From Orbilia blumenaviensis (lineage: Eukaryota; Ascomycota; Orbiliomycetes; Orbiliales; Orbiliaceae), in assembly GCA_036872755.1 (NCBI GenBank), contig JAVHNS010000003.1:3596001-3660000 (forward strand): a DNA stretch of 64,000 bases, given 5' to 3'. The stretch's first letter is position 1. The number at the start of each line of letters is the position of its first letter. The position numbers were made by a program, and so were the translations under genes. Below, piece after piece: positions 11,844 to 22,829 of this stretch. The notes beneath the pieces are model-generated. The model ran no database searches. It saw only the letters and a list, made by a program, of their open reading frames with translations, and was not told the DNA's origin.

Positions 11844-14705
11844 CTCTCTCGTGATAACCCAATCCCACGTGGATCCACCCTCTAACATGATCCAGGGTCC
11901 CTCCCTCTAGATGAAATGGGTAATGTATGAGGCGTGAAATAAGTTAACCTCAATTTCCCTAGTGGAGTCAGGAAAAATCACGAGTATATGGTCACAAAAA
12001 GTGAACGTCGCTATCCACACGGCACTTGTACTCGGTGATTTGAACTGCTTGAACCCCGCCAGGAATTCACGCTCGTAACGTGAGTACTGAACGTAAATTC
12101 AGAAGGCGCATCACCGGTTAAGTTAGTTAAAACATAACACGGCTGGCAATCGGCTCTCAATAATTTAGTCCACACATATGCAGATGTTAACTCACGGCTC
12201 CGCAAAATCTTCCTAGTTCCTTAGTGCTTCTTGAGGGCCACGAATTGGCTTGGCTATGCACAAAGCACTTGCATTTGTGTTTTCGGGGAAGCTCGATTGA
12301 GTGTTTGATGGTATTAAACGTATTCAGCCCCAGCTTATTGCTACATCTGCAGGGGTGCTTGCAGGGTTTATCGCCTTAGATCGGCTGAAAGGTCTCTCGA
12401 TTCGCAGCCATTCTAACAGCGGCGAGGATTGAGCGTCGTAAATAGCTAGTAAAATGCAACACAACACAATAATGCTGATATAATTGTCCCACCCTTCTTC
12501 GACAGATCAAACGCTGCTATTATTCGGAGTTGTGAATAACTAAACCTATTAGATATATACCAGATAGGACGTGCTGACGAGAGTCTGTTGTATAAGTACT
12601 TAATTTAACTAAGGCCAAGATTAGCGCTGGAGTAACATCACCAAATTGGGCCAACTCAGAATTTTCCCTTGAGTTCCCCAACACAGTAACCCCGGCTTCC
12701 CAAATGCAAACCTCAGACGTAGTTAGCAGCAAAGTAATGCTAATAGCATGATATTAGCTGTAAAAGATATGAAGAAAGGAATGAAGAATACTTTACGTGA
12801 CAGATTCCCAAAACATACCTGAACTCAGCTTATCCAATGTGACGAACCTCAAACATAGATGTTTGAAGGAGGACATACGTACGTATACGCGTATATACGT
12901 ATCCATCACTAAAGTCACAAACAGGCCAAATTTCCAGTAGACACGCGCTGTTTAGAGCCTAATATTTCAGTTCGGGGGCGAGTTAATTACTTAGGTGCTA
13001 TAGCGTCTTAGCTATATATAGATATCAAAATCATTGTAATGATTGTACATCAGGCTGCTCTGCTAAGCGTTATCCCACGCTATTACATACCACGAAAAGC
13101 ATCTGACCTGAGCTGACTACTCAAGCATGCCATAAAAACTCAAATAATTTGAAACCAATATATATGCAATTCTGCATAGTTTGTCCGCTTATTTTTTATG
13201 CTTTATGTCGCGACGGGGACTTCATTTGTACTACAAATTTGGTATGGAGTCTCAAAAACTTTGTACTGCACTCTTGGTCAATAATCATTTCCACTTAGAC
13301 CGCTTAGTTAAGTTTAGGCGGAAAAACTTGTTATATTTCACTAAATCCATGAAGCCAACATTAGAAACTTGACGTTACTAGGGTTTTGGCAGGGATTTTA
13401 GCCTGGCTTTTAGAATTGTCGGGGAATTTCGACCAATCTATCTGCATGTATTCGTTCAGAGCCGACGCCACAAAATGCCACAAAAATGTCGTTGTAACGC
13501 CACAGTGCGGCAAATACAACTTACAACACAAGCAAAACCCAACAGCCTAGATTTAGTTGTCTGTAATTTGAAAAGCGTAGTGATGATACATGGGATCTGA
13601 CATTACCAGAACCCGTCTTATTCAATCCTTATTTTTGGCTACAGAAAATGAACTATCTTAACTCCGAATAGTCTAGCCCAAGCGAAACCTTATCATTATT
13701 TCAATGAACTGGTTCACAAGCGCCTAGTCTGACATTGACGGTGCAACTGCAGTACTGCCCCCCGCCCCGCTCTAATTCTACCATCTACAGTTATATCATA
13801 ACCGTGATAGTACCCCGTTGTTTGATTGCCATTTCGCGCTAGCTGAATCATTAACCTAGGGGAAGCTACAGTTGTCACTGTCATCATCGATGTCAACAAT
13901 CGGTAATGCTATATATATGTTCCAAATTAGCGTAAGCTCTAAATATACCATAGACCTAGACCGGGGCTCCGCAATGTGCTGGAACGTTCTGCGTATATCT
14001 CAATGCATTTGGCTTATTAATTTTAGATCGTGATTCTTCGAGTATTGCGACAATTGTTTCCCTTTTTTCAGAGGGCACCTTCTTTCCGACACAAACCGGG
14101 CTCTACACGGTGGCATACACACTATCCCCGAGTTCGGGACGATTTGTATCTCCCGCTTCGAATCGGTTATAGTACTTGCGTAAGTAGTGGCGAAGAATTA
14201 TAGTACAGTCAGTATTAAGATGGAATTATACTATTACTGAATATTCTCAATTGCTAGACTGCCAGCAATTCAAGTTTGCATCCTTACTCGTTGTTACTGA
14301 GCATTGACAAGGACCCATAGGTCATGGCTCTGTAAAATAACCCATATGTACATAAGTATTCAAAACATAATCACTTAAATCCTTTAGAATGAGTTTAAAT
14401 CGTGGCGAATGTTTCAGTTGTTACAAGATATTACTTCAACTGCTGCGACCATAGCAAGAGAGAAAGCGCTGTTGATTATTTAGAGACCATGCTAAAGCCG
14501 AAGATACATATCCCCATGCACTATTGCTTTTAGATCATGCAATGTTATTTATCCGTAAGAAAATTATGATATTCTTTTTGTATTTGATAGCAGATAGTTC
14601 TGAAGAGTTATACAATTACATTTCATTGTTGACATCGAGAACTTCACCCGTTCCAGGTTATAGAGACAACTCGCCTTTCCGCCTACCGCCCCGCTGGCAA
14701 TTTGC
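11844..14705. other. Long intergenic region, no gene seen
   Basis: About 2.9 kb with only short, non-overlapping, unrecognisable ORFs (for example 12520-12732, 13181-13372 and 13714-13899). An alternating purine-pyrimidine run with TACG/TATACGCG phrases lies at 12873-12902. The left part is tyrosinase upstream sequence. Nothing supports an RNA gene. Confidence 0.55.
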
Positions 14706-15761
14706 TTATTTACCCGCACTCTGTGGAGCGGCAACCGCGATAGGAATAGCGATCAAATAAGCTGTGCCGCCCGGGACAGCATTGAGCGCACCAGCAGGGA
14801 GAGTAATTACTGGCCCCACGGGAGCAATAGATGAGGCAACTGGAGCTTCGGCGACCGGAGTAGGAGTTGGCTTCTTAGTTGGGGTATCCTGGATTGGCAT
14901 CTCGACTGGTTTCTCGACCGGTTTCTCGACCGGTTTCTCAGCTGGCATCTCGGCTGGTTTATCGGGAGTGGCCTTGGATGGGGTCGGAGCTTTGGGTGTA
15001 GTGGTTTGAGTTGGAGCTCGCGATTCGGCTGGCTTGTCGGCTGGGGCGTCTGGTGTTGTTGGAGTGCCTCCAGTTAACCCTGGGATGCTAGGGATTTTGC
15101 CTTGCTTCAATTCACCAATTACAGTCTTAAGTTGGTCGCCCTGGAGTCCAAGGATGGTATCTATTGCCGAACTTGGCAGATCCTTCACTAACTTGATAGT
15201 AGAGTCTGGGACACCAATACCCGGAAGAAACTGAACGATCAAATCTTTAGGAGCCACCTCGGGGACAGCCGGAATTTTGCCCTGTTTCATCTCGTTGATG
15301 ATAGGCTGGAGTTTGTCGATGGGTAGTACTGCTATCTTTGCGATTATATCCTCTGGTGCGCCCTTAACCAGTTCAATCATGAAATCCGGAACCTTGAGAC
15401 CGGGTAGAAACTGTAGCATCAAGTCTTTTGGCGATGTACCGTCGATGACTGGGATTTTTCCCTGCTTCAAAGTTTCAATCGTTGCTTGCAGTTTATCGGG
15501 AGGCTGTGATATGATCTTTTGCACCAATTCAGGTGGTCCGACCTTGATTAAATCAAGCATCGCCTGTGGGACACCAATCGGCTTCAAGAAATTGACCGCG
15601 GCGTCTGGTGTTAACTGTCGCTTTTGTGTATAAGTGTGATCGATATGCGTGTCGGAACCGGCCTGGGTATCTCGTCGCTGGACATCATCTCGGCTTCTGA
15701 CAGGTAGTGCCAGCGAGGTGGAAATCCAGAGGAGGGAAAAGAAGGCAGCCGAGAGCCTCAT
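14706..15761 (-). CDS. Secreted protein with three 60-residue repeats and a Pro/Lys/Glu-rich tail
   Basis: Intronless, 351 aa. Residues 1-19 are a signal peptide (MRLSAAFFSLLWISTSLA). Dibasic RR (29-30) and KR (47-48) are potential Kex2 sites. Residues of about 52-231 form three tandem 60-residue repeats with the consensus QFLPG-x2-VPD-x3-ELVK, then P-x2-x-I-x2-I, then DKLQ-x2-I-x-ELKQGKIP and PKDL; each ends in an invariant KQGKIP. Residues 240-310 are low-complexity (KPAE, KPVEKPVEKPVEMP), likely extended and wall-spanning. The C-terminus has a hydrophobic patch (AYLIAIPIAVAA) followed by QSAGK, so a GPI signal is possible but not typical. I recognise no named family; repeated helical hydrophobic units could be a surface or effector-type scaffold. 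The start is the only Met giving a signal peptide. Confidence 0.85.
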   Translation of the reverse strand: MRLSAAFFSLLWISTSLALPVRSRDDVQRRDTQAGSDTHIDHTYTQKRQLTPDAAVNFLKPIGVPQAMLDLIKVGPPELVQKIISQPPDKLQATIETLKQGKIPVIDGTSPKDLMLQFLPGLKVPDFMIELVKGAPEDIIAKIAVLPIDKLQPIINEMKQGKIPAVPEVAPKDLIVQFLPGIGVPDSTIKLVKDLPSSAIDTILGLQGDQLKTVIGELKQGKIPSIPGLTGGTPTTPDAPADKPAESRAPTQTTTPKAPTPSKATPDKPAEMPAEKPVEKPVEKPVEMPIQDTPTKKPTPTPVAEAPVASSIAPVGPVITLPAGALNAVPGGTAYLIAIPIAVAAPQSAGK

Positions 15762-16018
15762 TTTGTGAGCCTTGATATTGACCGGGGGTCTGGGGACGGG
15801 AGGATAGGAACCGTGGCGGAAGAATTAAAAATGACAAGTTCTAAAAAGACAACGGTCTGAAAGCCTGCCAGAGGTCTAAATGAAGATACAAAAGCAAATA
15901 GGAGCAACCTTCCAGAGGTGCGAAAGAATAAAAGAAGGGAAAGAGTGGGAAAGGGTGGATTGGTTTGTTGTGTGTGATGATGGGGAAGTGGAGGACTGCG
16001 ATATGGAATCTGGTTGCT

Positions 16019-16025
16019 CTATATA
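16019..16025 (-). promoter_or_regulatory. Possible TATA box of the 60-residue-repeat gene
   Basis: TATATAG on the minus strand, about 260 nt upstream of the start at 15761. It is the only TATA-like motif in the proximal upstream region. Confidence 0.35.
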
Positions 16026-17045
16026 TCATAATCCACCACTAGTTGCCATTAAAGGAGGATCTACCTTGTATCATAGACACTCCTTGCTACTCCCAATGAA
16101 TATTAGCGTATATTCATGTCAGGTATGATGAACAGGCTTTTGTCTTCCCATCACCTTCAGGTGAGAAAATCGTGATATTGGGTATCTTATTAGTCTCACT
16201 AATTCACTTCAATAAAGTTGGAGACATGTGTCACATTACCGATTTAAGATTTAATGGCTTAGCTTAAGGTCCCGATCGATAGATTGCTCTATGGGTTTAA
16301 AGGAACCTACCTCAAATCCTAATTTTACTAACGTTGTCGGAAGGGTTCTCGTCCTGAAATCCTAGGGAGCTCAAGAGGGGCTGTGTGTCTACATGTAGCC
16401 TCCGTGTTGTTTTAGTGTGCCTCATGTTGCAACGCCACTTTGGATTGACAGCAAGATTGCCGCACAAGAATGTTCCAAGGGGATGCCCAGACTGGCCACA
16501 GCGGCGCTGTACGGAGAATTTGTAATCGGAAACAAGACAGGAGGACTAAATCGGAGCCACAGCTGATCTAACCGGCGCTATCCCTATCATCCTATTTCTA
16601 ACCTGCTGGCTTGTATCGGGATGATGTATAAGGCGCTCCCGAGATTCGATTGAGACTAGTTGCGACCATCGCGAAGATGGGTCGGATTTCGTAGTTATCT
16701 CCTCTCAAACTCGAAACAATACCATCGAATTAGAAGAAATGGCACAAGTAGATTGGGATATTATAAACAGGGCTGAAACCGAAGCATAGCTGTCCCAAAA
16801 AACACTGCAGATCTCAGATGGGACCAGACCTTTAAATGGGCTCCCGCCCATTCATTTGCTAAAGTTTGTGTTGATGTATCGCATCGCATATTGGCTTTTT
16901 ACACAAAATCGATTCAAGTTGTGGCGTGTTGGAGGTGGCTATTGCTGGCGATAGGTAAGCAATAAATCATGAGAAATGGGCCAAATCGAGATTTACGGTC
17001 CAAATTGTAGTCTAACTTTAACAAGTCATTACTTAGTTACCTAGA
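16026..17045. other. Divergent intergenic region
   Basis: About 1 kb between the 60-residue-repeat gene (minus) and the DUF3712 gene (plus), so it contains both upstream regions. No ORF or RNA gene was recognised. Confidence 0.55.
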
Positions 17046-18609
17046 ATGTACTCTAATTCCGATATCGAAAAAACTGGAGGACCTACCGCCAAGGGCCATT
17101 TTGCGAGAAGATGGAAGCTATATGTTGTTGCTTCCACTTCTACTATTATGCTGATCATGCTTCTTGTGGTGTAAGTATTCCAAGCTGGAATAAAGTTCCT
17201 CATCAATTAAATTCGGATTCGTTTTAATAAAAGCGTCTACATGCATGTTCTGGTGCAGAATATTTGTTGTTGTCCCAGCAATAGCCCAGAGTAGTGTCGA
17301 TGGCGCCACCGTTCAAGTTGATGCAATCGCAATTACCAACCCAAAACCGAATGATATCACCGTGTCCATGAATTCGACCGTCAAAGCGAAAGTGCCCGTG
17401 GGTGGTGCACAGCTTTCCTCTCAGACTTTCGAAATGTATCTTCCATCGGCTGGGGATTCTAAAGATATGAACCTGGTGCCCAAATTTGCAACCTTGGAGG
17501 TTGGACAGGCGCCCGTCAAGGATGTATTCTCCATCAATGTTACGGGGTCAGAAACGCCAATTTTGAACCAGGATATTTTCCAGGAGTTTTCTAGTCAAGT
17601 TTTGAAGAACAATGTCATCAACCTCGGCCTTAGAGCAAATCCGGCGCCTAATATCGGCATCGGCCCTCTTAAGTTTCCAGTCAAGTTCCAAAAGGTTCTC
17701 CAGCTTAGAGGTGAGTGCGCTCTGATGGTAGTGGGTTACACCCCTCAAAACTAATTAATCACCATTCTTAGGGTTTAATATGCTCAAGGGGATAACCCTC
17801 ACAAATGCGACCGTACTTACTACCCCTTTAGAGGATGGTACTAATATGGTGGGTGATGGGGTTATACCGAATCCAAGTTCTTTTGTAATGCAGGTCGTAA
17901 GTATCTAGATATCCTCATGAGCTCAGGACCCGGATATATCGATATCGAAAGTTCCACCTTTAGAATGCGAGCGAGACCACTGACGCATGATTTGCCACAG
18001 GGCGAGTTAACCACAAATATTACGGTCGCTGGATTAGCTCTTGGATTTTCCGTCATCAAAGATCTCGTTCTATATCCGGGAGACAATAAGGTCAAGATCT
18101 TCACCCACCTTTCCGATGAGTGGAGCGGTAGCCCGCTTGTTAGCAGCGTGGTGTCACAGAGCAATGTCAATATAACTTTGACAATCACATCCGTTATATT
18201 TAACGGGGCACATGTGCCTTGGCTCGAGAAGCCGATGAGTGACCTGTCGCCATTTTACGCGCTCATGAACCCGGAGCCGATAGCATTGGAAGAAGTATCT
18301 TCATCGGTGGAACCGACATCATCTACAATATCATCAACCGAAATCCCTGTAACTCGGACGCCAGCAGTTTCATCAACATCAGCTTCGTTAGGGACTTCTG
18401 CAATGCAGCAAACCCAAGTTCTATCGACCAGCCCTCCAACAACACGAACTGTACGACCATCCCGGAGCACAACCGTCACGTCTTCTCCTTCAGCTGTCTT
18501 GCCGACAAAGTTTCCAGAACCCCCAGCGTTTATAGCACAGCCTTTACCGGAGGCGGTACTTGCGATACTACCGTTACCTGTCATTTCCACCTTGCCAATC
18601 GTCATATAA
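17046..18609 (+). CDS. Membrane-anchored DUF3712 family protein
   Basis: Four exons: 17046-17170, 17259-17710, 17772-17896 and 18001-18609. They total 1311 nt and encode 436 aa. The N-terminus is short and cytosolic, followed by one TM segment at about residues 24-51 (LYVVASTSTIMLIMLLVV, continuing IFVVVP across the first splice). The extracellular part has the DUF3712 features: VQVDAIAITNPKPNDITVSMN, a KFATLEVG strand, GFNMLKGITLTNATV, NPSSFVMQVGELTTNITVAGLALG and LVLYPGDNKV. The C-terminal 110 residues are Ser/Thr/Pro-rich and end in a hydrophobic stretch. The third intron (104 nt, GTAAGT to CACAG) must be removed for the family sequence to join; without it the gene looks frameshifted. DUF3712 proteins are late-embryogenesis-like beta-sandwich repeats of unknown function on fungal membranes or at the wall. 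Confidence 0.85.
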
Positions 18610-19271
18610 GATAGCCTAGGCGTGTCGTTGGCCGAAGCAATAGTCTCTCAATCCTGGAGTCCCGTCCCGTTGCTAAGCTACAACACATAAGAGTACAGCG
18701 CAAGGCCGACCCAAGCCATCATACTAGTATAACGCTGATACTAGGGATCACCGGGTCAGATGTCGATATTCGCGTCCTCTAGTTGGACAACGCTGACGTC
18801 ACGAACAAACGAATTATAATATTAGTATTAGTAATACATCTAAGGAGCTTTGAAATCCAGTCGATTACGAACCGATCACAATATCGATAGCGATGTAACC
18901 ATGGATTCTGCTCAATCTCCAAGCAAATGTGGGCGAGGGGTACATGCTGAATAGGAATAATATACGTACATAATACATTTATACAACTCTGAGAGGAATC
19001 AGCACTGGGTTCTGGTAACTCTTATCCCGCAAAATTAGCTCAGGGCCCAATCTCAGCGCTATTCGATTTTATTAACGGCATGGGACCGGCAAGCGTCCGA
19101 CTGCTCTTTTAGGGGCAGGAGCGTTTAAACGTTTCTATTGGTTTTGCGTGTCGGGTATTTGCAGTGAAGCTTCTGTTTATATTAGCGTGTTCGATCGTCT
19201 TAATTTTGATTTTGCGGTTTGTCATCAGGTTATTCATGGTATGTGCTACGAAATGCTCTCTCTAGATTTTC
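18610..19271. other. Intergenic, no gene seen
   Basis: About 660 bp following the DUF3712 stop, with stops in all frames. It should hold that gene's 3' UTR. Confidence 0.5.
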
Positions 19272-19620
19272 TCAAACATGTCTAAATAGATCAACAGCCT
19301 CGATCGGGTTGGTGATTTCTGGAACTGCCTCTTGTTGGCGACGCTCACATAGTGAATACCACTCTTGAATAGCATTTACACCACAATAAAACCAAATCCG
19401 AGTGTACATGGACGTCATAATCATGGTTAGACGTCCGGCCCAAGGATCGGAGTTCCGATCTCTCGTAAGAGAGATCTTACTACACAACATTCGTTTTCTT
19501 CTTAGGTGTTGTTGGGAAACTGTGGTACCCACACATTTTACACCACCAGCCCACCATTCATGTTGACGAAAATTCTGACGTCGCTGGTATTTTGGAACTT
19601 TCGCATCGATTGCTCGATTT
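19272..19620 (-). pseudogene. Coding-like remnant, family unknown
   Basis: The minus strand from about 19620 is open for roughly 115 codons to a stop at 19272. The translation is rich in Trp, Arg and Tyr (HEWWAGGVK, SLTRDRNSDPWAG, YTRIWFYCGVNAIQEWY, EITNPIEAVDLF). It reads like real protein, yet it has no start-proximal exon or promoter I can define. It may be the 3' end of a decayed gene or a single exon of an unrecognised one. It is flanked by non-coding sequence on both sides. Confidence 0.3.
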
Positions 19621-20448
19621 TTAGGTCTTGAAAAATATCGGTATCTTCAAAAATAGAAAGCATATGGTCCATTTCATGAATTCATGGGTTTGATACCGCG
19701 TGCAGATGTATGGAACTGAGTAAATGCGCATGCCATAATTATAGCCCACACCAAGTTAGTCATGCGCGGTAGTTACTAATTGCATGCATTTTGAAAGTCG
19801 CGAAAGATTGTGTCACACATTCCATTAGTATAATTACCAAACCTCAGTAGTGTTGTGTCAAGCCGTCTTCGCTTATTCGCCGCCACATGCATTCAAGCGA
19901 AGAATGGGAACTACATTCCTAGACACTTCCACGTCGCACAATCTTAGAAACAAAATGCAAAAAACAGACCAAAAACTAACTTTGAATCTTTTGGGGTTGA
20001 ATGTTTCTAGTCGTAACATTCTGAATTGTCGCTGAAAGCATAGTCCGATCGCAAGCAAGCTACTTGCCAGAATATCATGTTGTAATCGATATCTGACTCC
20101 GGACAATTAATTTCAGAGATAGTGTCACTTTTGGGGGACATGACGAGTTTTGGGGAGGAAAGAACACTAAAGAAGTTATGCAAATGCAAGCGTTTTTGAG
20201 ATTACCTTTTCGCGGATGAGAGTTGGGAGTATTTCAAACTGTAATGACACTGAATCGTCAATGCATAAATAGGCGCTTCCATCCCACTGTCACTGTCTTT
20301 ACTTTCATCATCATCATCAGCATCTCCATCTCCATCTTCATAAGAACAAGCCTTTGAACGATAACAAGCATTTCTGCTTTCTCACGAGATCTTTCCAATC
20401 TTTGATAAAATTCGTTTTATTACAAAAATAAACAGTCAATCTTTCAAC
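19621..20448. other. Upstream region of the YEPK-repeat gene
   Basis: About 830 bp with short overlapping ORFs on both strands that share no family signal. The last 180 bp contain a TATA-like element and a C/T-rich leader with a CATCATCATCAT/CATCTCCATCTC tract (20307-20340) typical of highly expressed fungal genes. Confidence 0.5.
20264..20272 (+). promoter_or_regulatory. TATA box of the YEPK-repeat gene
   Basis: CATAAATAG about 180 nt upstream of the start codon at 20449, followed by a pyrimidine-rich leader. Confidence 0.45.
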
Positions 20449-20880
20449 ATGCTTCGCAAGATCGCTATCCTCGCAGCTTCGATGACTGTTCTCTCAGGAG
20501 TCATGGCCGCTCCCGTCGCGAAGCCTGATCTACTCTCTGATATACTTGGTGGTATATTCGATGAGGGTGATTACGGACACTATAAACGCCCCGAGCCATA
20601 CTACGAGCCCAAGCCATACTACGAGCCCAAGCCATACGAGCAACACAAGTACGAGCCCAAGTACGAGCCCAAGTACGAGCCCAAGTACGAGCCCAAGCCA
20701 TACGAGCAACCGAAGTACGAGCCAAAGCCATACGAGCAGCCCAAGTATGAGCCAAAGCCATACCATGCACCACCAAAGTATGAGCCAAAGCCATATCAGC
20801 CACCAAAATACGAGCCAAAGCCCTATGAGGCTCCTAAATATGAACCCAAGCCCTACCAACCACCAAAGTACTACGATTAG
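20449..20880 (+). CDS. Small secreted Tyr/Pro/Lys/Glu-rich tandem-repeat protein
   Basis: Intronless, 143 aa. Residues 1-20 are a clear signal peptide (ending GVMA|APVA). A Kex2-type KR at 46-47 separates a short propeptide-like segment from the repeat region. The rest is built of YEPK and YEPKPYEQP/YEPKPYQPP units: four consecutive YEPK tetrapeptides, then at least six decapeptide variants. The ORF is repeat-encoded at DNA level too, giving spurious ORFs in other frames. There are no Cys residues. Composition (Tyr with Lys/Glu/Pro) is that of extended, crosslinkable wall or adhesive proteins, or of disordered secreted peptides; function is unknown. The strong leader and TATA box suggest it is expressed. 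Confidence 0.85.
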   Translation: MLRKIAILAASMTVLSGVMAAPVAKPDLLSDILGGIFDEGDYGHYKRPEPYYEPKPYYEPKPYEQHKYEPKYEPKYEPKYEPKPYEQPKYEPKPYEQPKYEPKPYHAPPKYEPKPYQPPKYEPKPYEAPKYEPKPYQPPKYYD

Positions 20881-22274
20881 GTGGCCTATCTACTTCCCTT
20901 GGTTTTCTCGTCAACAATGAAGGATGAAGAAATCAGGCCGATATCCGTATGAATCAAGAAGAAGCTAGTGAAAGTTATTTATTTTCAGATTGAAAGTTTG
21001 TTCCAAAACATGTAATCTTAATTGTGCTTAATGACATTTTAATAATACCAAATATTGAAGGGTCCTGAAGCAAATACGACTAAACTCTCGGACGTAGTAT
21101 TGTTTTAGTTGTTTTGTTTTGGGGACTGCTCAAATCCAGATTTTGTAATTTTAATATATTAAACACGTACTCTTTCCTCTTTTCTAATAATGGACCTAAT
21201 ACCAAACCGAAAGCTATTGATATCCTAGCCTGAGTCGTGGCCCGGAATCTTTGGTGCAGGACAATAAGCAATAATTTCGATAAAGACATCAAGTTAACAA
21301 TAAACCTTTCGAGTGAGCTTTTTTCGGCTTGTTTTCTAACAATTTGGGCATCTAAATTAACATTGTTTTCAATTATGTCAATGGAGGTGTTCTTTTCCAA
21401 CTGATATATGCTATGCATACAAGTCTAGTGGCTTCTTTCTCCATGTCGACAAGAAGCCTTCAGCTTCTGAATTTTGATTCATAATTTGATTATTCTCGAA
21501 TGATGCAGCCTCATTTAGAGGTATCTAACGAGATACGTGACACATATTGAGGCATATATGTGGTTGAGGGACCTCCAGTTTCGTGTTGATCGTTCCCTGT
21601 ATAAATGTTCTGTCTTCGACAGGACCAACTTTCCGTGCATGCAGGGAGCAAATGTGTCGTATTTTCCTGAATTATATTATAGCCTGTAAAAGTTCCCGCT
21701 ACAGGCAGATAGGACTATTGGCCCCTTATATCATGATATTTCTTGGTTTGGATCGGGAGACTTAGTACTGTAACTAACAGTTAGTTTATAAGACTACTTC
21801 AGGGTGCTTCCAAAATTATTTGGGCACTATCTATACGCATCATAGCCACCGCAAGTATAGCCTTAGTCTGTTAGAGTTCCGTAAGTTAGAACACCATTTG
21901 AGCTTGAAGATGCTCTCATAAATTTTGCAAATTTAATAGTGAAGCAGCTACAAGCAGCTGGTGGGTAAACTTGACACTATTTCCAGCTTTAAATGAATTT
22001 ACTAGTTTTGTTGCCTGCAATGCCATACAGCAGATTGGATCTGTAGACCGAGTTCGATACTCTGGCATGTGTCCTTGTGGAACTTGATGAAAGAAAGGGG
22101 GTTCTAATGGCGAATAGAAATTCATGGTTTAGAGACGGAGTTATGATTTGCCCTTTCTCCGACAGTCGGCGATCATGACCATGGCGAAAGTTCACAGCCG
22201 CACAAAACAAAACTTTATAAGGGAGACAAACCTATACCGTTGGTCTCCAGTTCAACCCAAAAATATCCACCGCA
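20881..22274. other. Intergenic, no supported gene
   Basis: About 1.4 kb. A minus-strand ORF of 112 codons (21080-21418) is Lys/Asn/Leu-rich with no motif or start context, so I leave it uncalled. The stretch AACTTTATAAGGG at 22209-22221 is a TATA-like element about 60 bp before the next ORF. Confidence 0.5.
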
Positions 22275-22565
22275 ATGGCAGATTTCATCAGCTTGTACAC
22301 GAGGCATAGTCGGCTTGCAAAGGCCCTTGTTCTGGTCTTCCTCACAATAACTACACTCACATGCTACTTTTTGGTAGTCTTACTCTCCAGCAAGCCTCAA
22401 ATCAACCTTCTTGATTCCCTTATTCATCATTCGCAAAATTTGAACGGCAAACAATATTTCAATCTCACCAGCAGTATTGATTACGCCTCTGTTGCGCATT
22501 TCTCACTGGTTCAACGGCAGCTCTTATTACAAAATGTATTGAAGAATCGCTGTGGAAAGAGCTGA
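22275..22565 (+). CDS. Hypothetical membrane-anchored protein, possibly the 5' part of a broken gene
   Basis: A 96-aa ORF with a short basic N-terminus and one TM segment (about residues 17-38, LVLVFLTITTLTCYFLVVLL), 60 bp downstream of a TATA-like TTTATAAGG. Frame then appears to shift: another frame opens at about 22495 and reads sensibly (ESLWKELTLLNALNAP, then CRINARMATYQANW) to 22660. A further ORF, RIHRLDPRLHCAVYIV, continues to about 22829. This suggests a multi-exon gene with introns I could not place, or a type-II membrane protein gene that has decayed. No family was recognised. Confidence 0.35.
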   Translation: MADFISLYTRHSRLAKALVLVFLTITTLTCYFLVVLLSSKPQINLLDSLIHHSQNLNGKQYFNLTSSIDYASVAHFSLVQRQLLLQNVLKNRCGKS

Positions 22566-22829
22566 CTCTCTTAAATGCTTTAAATGCCCCTGTATTGCCA
22601 GTTTTCAGGGATGACCTATGCCGCATAAATGCTCGCATGGCCACCTATCAGGCAAACTGGTAATCCACAGCGTTCACCAACTTCTTTTATAACTAGGATA
22701 CACAGGCTGGACCCGCGGTTACACTGTGCAGTTTATATAGTAATAAATCCCGTGTCACCCTTTGGGAGAGCAATCTATCCACTACTGCGAATTTTACAAA
22801 TTCACGTCCGCGATCCACCGAGACGGTGA

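Noticed and set aside
17897..18000. Apparent frameshift in the DUF3712 gene
   Set aside because: A 104-nt intron (GTAAGT to CACAG) restores the family sequence exactly, so the gene is intact.
18255..18605. 116-codon minus-strand ORF
   Set aside because: Mirror of the Ser/Thr/Pro-rich tail of the DUF3712 protein.
20501..20920. Long ORFs in other frames across the YEPK-repeat gene
   Set aside because: By-products of the codon-phased DNA repeat; only the plus frame with signal peptide reads as a protein.
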